NCBI GenBank assembly: GCA_017654935.2
Contig: CM065701.1
Coordinates: 4,441,835 to 4,505,834 of the forward strand
Length of the DNA stretch: 64,000 bases
Direction: 5' to 3'
From: Phymorhynchus buccinoides
Lineage: Eukaryota > Mollusca > Gastropoda > Neogastropoda > Raphitomidae
The translations under genes and the position numbers were made by a program. Under the pieces are notes generated by a model. It had not been told where the DNA came from. It did no database searches and worked only from the letters and a program-made list of their open reading frames with translations. Shown here piece after piece: positions 50,201 to 55,119 of this stretch (the stretch's first letter is position 1; each line of letters opens with the position of its first letter).

Positions 50201-53200
50201 TATTTGACACAGACACTGACACCACCTGCCCTACCAACCAAAGAGCCTTACCTTGGCCTTATCCAGATGAGGCCCCACAGTTCGCATTATTAGACAGACA
50301 CCACCTGCCCTACCAACCCATGGTGCGCATTATTTGACACAGACACTGACACCACCTGCCCTACCAACCAAAGAGCCTTACCTTGGCCTTGGGCACATCC
50401 AGATGAGGCCCCACTGTTCGCATTATTTGACACAGACACTGACACCACCTGCCCTACCAACACAAGAGCCTTACCTTGGCCTTGGGCACATCCAGGCGAG
50501 GCCCCACGGTTCGCATTATTTGACACAGACACTCCAGGTCTTCCTCCATGTCTCTGAGCGGCGTGTTCTTCTTCTTCTCCAGTAGCTGCTGGATGCACTT
50601 GTGGAGAATGCCCTCATGGAGCATGTCCAGCTTACCAAGCTCTCCTGTGGGCAGAAAGATCAAAATGTTACAAAAGGGACATTAAGTGTAAAACTGACCA
50701 TTCTGAGAAAATGGCACCGTTGGAAACTTTGGATAATTTTCTTTTCAATGGTATAAGGACCATTCTTGTATCTTTTTCCGTTCCATAGTTATGAGCATTT
50801 GAAGTTGGTAGGGTGAGTGTCGGCCATTATAACTATAAGACATCGTCTGAAGTCTAGCCTCATTGAAGAAAAAGCATCAACCTACCCATCTTAAAGCAAT
50901 TATTTGAGTACTTAAAGGCCGTAATAAAGATTATCCTTCACAGATCAAAATAAGATATTAGAGAACAAACAAAACAAAAAAAGAAAAATACACATAACTC
51001 AAAATTTATTTTTTTATTTTTAATTAAAGAGATTTTTTACTATTTGATTTTGGATTATTAGATGATTTAAAGACTGTAATAAAGATTATCATTTATAGAC
51101 CAAAATACGATATTTAGAGAACAAACATTTTTCCATAACCAGGCATGGTAGTGGGGGCAAAGTGGTTTTCAAGGAAAATGGCCGGGGTTCCAGGGGGCCG
51201 AAGAAAATTCAATACAATTCAATAAATGAGTGAAATTTTCACTATTTTCATGCCATTTCAATGCTTTTTTTAATCATTTTGTTTCAAACTGATTCGCGGA
51301 GGTCTACCATGCCTCCTGATAACTCAAAACTTATTTTTTTTATTTTTTTTTTAAGAAGAGATTTTGCACTTTCGAAGCTTGTGAGAAGCCAGCCCTGCGA
51401 CTCAATGCCCTTTTTCTCATGCTGGGTCACATATAGTGATTGATGAAAAAACCAAGGGCAGGGTTTTTTCTCACCGATGAACTTGATGTTCCCCAGCATC
51501 TTCTCCTTGGCCAGCTGGTACTGCTCCCGCTCCTCGACGGTGAGCGGCCCATCTTGCTTGTCAAAGACTGCAATGTATTGTTAATAAACTTTGTTTAAGC
51601 CAAAGACTGCAAGGGGGGAAAATCAATTCACAAATTATAACACAAGAATTTCAATGAATAAAAAAAAGAAGAAAAAAAAGATGAAAATATTTTTGTTAAA
51701 TTTTAGTTTACAGGGCTCCCAGGGACCCCCATTTGGGGGTCTATGAAGCACTAAATTTCTCAAGGACCCTCTAAAATAATGTGCAGGGGGTCCCAGGGAT
51801 GCATTAGAAAAAATCTTTTTAGCATTTGCAATGCCACTGGTACCCTCTATCCCGCCTCTAGGACCCTCTATACTGTAAGTGAAGGAGTCCCTGGGACCCC
51901 TTGTTTTGCGGGACGATTGGGAGCCCTGAGTTTAGCTGTAGAAAGCAAGCCACCCTGAAACAAATCAAAGTCACTAACGAGAAAGGGCGTAAAAGGGCTG
52001 CGAGGCCCACTTCTAGCGCTAATTACTACTACTACTACACACACGCGCTAAAGAAGTGAAACAAAGCAAATGGGTAGAAACAGTACCCCGAGGGGATACG
52101 GGGGGGGGGGGGTTATAAATAGTTCCCACACCTTCTGGAAGTTCTGTGCTTGTAACTTCCTCTAATCTGTCACTCTCGACTCTGCCTCTTCCCCTTGCTT
52201 CCTGTCATCTACTATCTTTCTGCCGTACCGGTCCATTCTCCTGTCTTTTTTCATGAAACACTTTCAAAAAGATTTCTTCCAGCCAAGTTTTAGACTCAGA
52301 AATCGCTGTTCCGAGTATACTCGGAATTGGTCCAGAATTACTTAAATCTCTTTTGGGGTTTGAAATTCAACTTTGTTTTTTTGTGAACACGAGTTTTACC
52401 TTCGGTGGCCCTGGATCTGTTTTCAAATTCGTCCTGGCACTTGTTCAAGAGCAGTCGCCGAAAGCTCTGCACACACAGCGCTGTCACATCAGTCCATTAC
52501 GACACACAGCTATAACCAAAATGATCAAGCACAAATTAGTCCATTCATGACGCAGAGTTTAACCCTTTCGCTGCCGGTGTCGCATTTCTGCACCATACTG
52601 ATTTAACCCTTTCGCCGCCAGCCATTTTTCAGCCAATAAATACCATTAAAATTAACTTGGGTATAGAAAAAAAACACGGCAATATTGTGAATTCCTCTGT
52701 GACATGCATAATTTTTAACTTTGCAAGCCTGTTGTGAGAAACTAGCCCAGCGACTTAATGTCCCTTTCATGGTGCGGGGTCACAAATAACTTCTTCCATT
52801 GCTCATTCTTTCAACATTTTATACTTCACAAAATGACATCGTAAGTTTAAATTTGACCAATAAGCCCTGACAGTGCATTTTATCAGAATCTACCTCAAGG
52901 CTAAACATCAACATCATAAGCACAACATTTACAACAACAGGAACAAATACAAATACAAAATAAAGGCACAAATGAAACAACAGAGCAGTGAAACGGCAAT
53001 TTAATGCACTAGCTAAGCAGCTCAGAAGATTCAAAATGAAATTGAATCAAACACAACTGGACGAATCATAGCTTGTTATAACTTATATATTGAATCAAAC
53101 ACAACTGGACGAATCATAGCTTGTTATAACTTATATATTGAATCAAACACAACTGGACGAATCATATCTTGTTATAACTTATATATTGAATCAAACACAA

Positions 53201-55037
53201 CTGGACGAATCATAGCTTGTTATAACTTATATATTGAATCAAACACAACTGGACGAATCATATCTTGTTTAACTTATATATTGAATCAAACACAACTGGA
53301 CGAATCATAGCTTGTTATAACTTATATATTATCCGGAATTTGAGCAGAAAAAGTAGAAAAGGAGTTACGCCATTGAATGGCTGAACAGTACCATTACAGG
53401 GCTCCCAATCGTTCCGCAAAACACGGCGTCCCAGGGACTCCATCATTTACAGCATAGATGGTCCCAGTGGCAATGCAAACGCTAAAAATTATTTGTTTCT
53501 AGTGCATCCCTGGGACCCCCTGCACATTCTTTCAGAGGGTCCTTTAGAATGTTAGTACTTCATAGACCCCCAAATGGGGGTCCCTGGGAGCCCTGCATTA
53601 TCTTGTTCTTCTTTTCTTTCTTTTTTATTAAAAAATAAAATGGCATTCTACTGTGCACCTACAGAGATGAAGTATCATATCTTACAGACGATAAGACGAT
53701 ACTCTTGAGCCTTACAATGACTGATAATTGAGTGTGTCAAATTTGGGTTGTGCGCCTTACAATAAGGTGTGCCTTATAGTCCATACAAATATTCTAAAGA
53801 TGTACGAATTGGACTGTAGAGGGAAAGTATTGTTTGTTTATTTTGTTGATTTTTTGCTCCTTTTGTTGCCTGCTTTTTGCTCTTTTTGCTATATTTGCTG
53901 TTTTCTTGTCTATGTTGATAAAGGCGCATTTGCCGAAATATCCCGTAGTTTTGTTTTGTCTCTTGTGAATAAAATAACGTCACTTTGCACTTGCGTGTAG
54001 TTGTTTGTTTGTTGTATGTCATAGTCCCTAAACTACAGTCATGTGTTTTACTGGTCCAACATATGAAATGGTGCCCTTTTATTTTAAATCTGGCAAAATG
54101 GCATGGGTGAAAGTAAAACATTCTTTCAATCCTGAAATGACGTTCCAATGTTCCCTGAATCTTCCCAATCCTGAAGTGGTGAGCACATTAAAAATAATTT
54201 CCAATGTGCGTGCATCTGTATATATATATATATACAGGATGGGTGGGGATCGTGTTAGAATTGCATGTCTATCATTTCTTGTTTCAATTTGCTATCCACT
54301 TTGCTTTTATAAGACTGTGGTTCCGGATGACAAGATGGCCAATCCTGAAGATTCTTTCTATCAGATTTTTCTATCCTGATTTCAGGAGCATGCCTGAACT
54401 GCTTTCACCCATGAAAATGGCCAACATCTGTGCACTCACAGAGACGGAGGAGATGGAGGAGGGTTCAAAGTTTGGGACGTCCTCACATAGTCGGTGACAC
54501 AGCTGGGCGTACAGCTTACAAAACTTGGGTTCTTCTAGAGCTTTGTCAAACACCTGAACACACAAACACACACAATCAGCGTACAGCTTACAAAACTTGG
54601 GTTCTTCTAGAGCTTTGTCAAACACCTGAACACACACACAATCCGCGTACAGCTTACAAAACTTGGGTTCTTCTAGAGCTTTGTCAAACACCTGAACACA
54701 CACACACACACTATCAGTGTACAGTTGACAAAACTTGGGTTCTTCTAGTTCTAGAGCTTTGTCAAACACCTGAACACACACACACAATGACTTTGAATGA
54801 GCATACAGCTTATAAAACTTGGGTTCTTCTAGTTCTAGAGCTTTGTCAAACACCTGAACACACACACACACACACACTAAAAGCGTACAGCTTACAAAAC
54901 TTGGGTTTTTCTAGAGCTTTGTCAAACACCTGAACACACACGCACAATGAGTATATATAGCTTACAAAACTTGGGTTCTTCTACTTCTAGAGCTTTGTCG
55001 AACACCTGAGCGCACACACAATCAGTGTACAGCTTAC

Positions 55038-55119
<82 letters not shown>

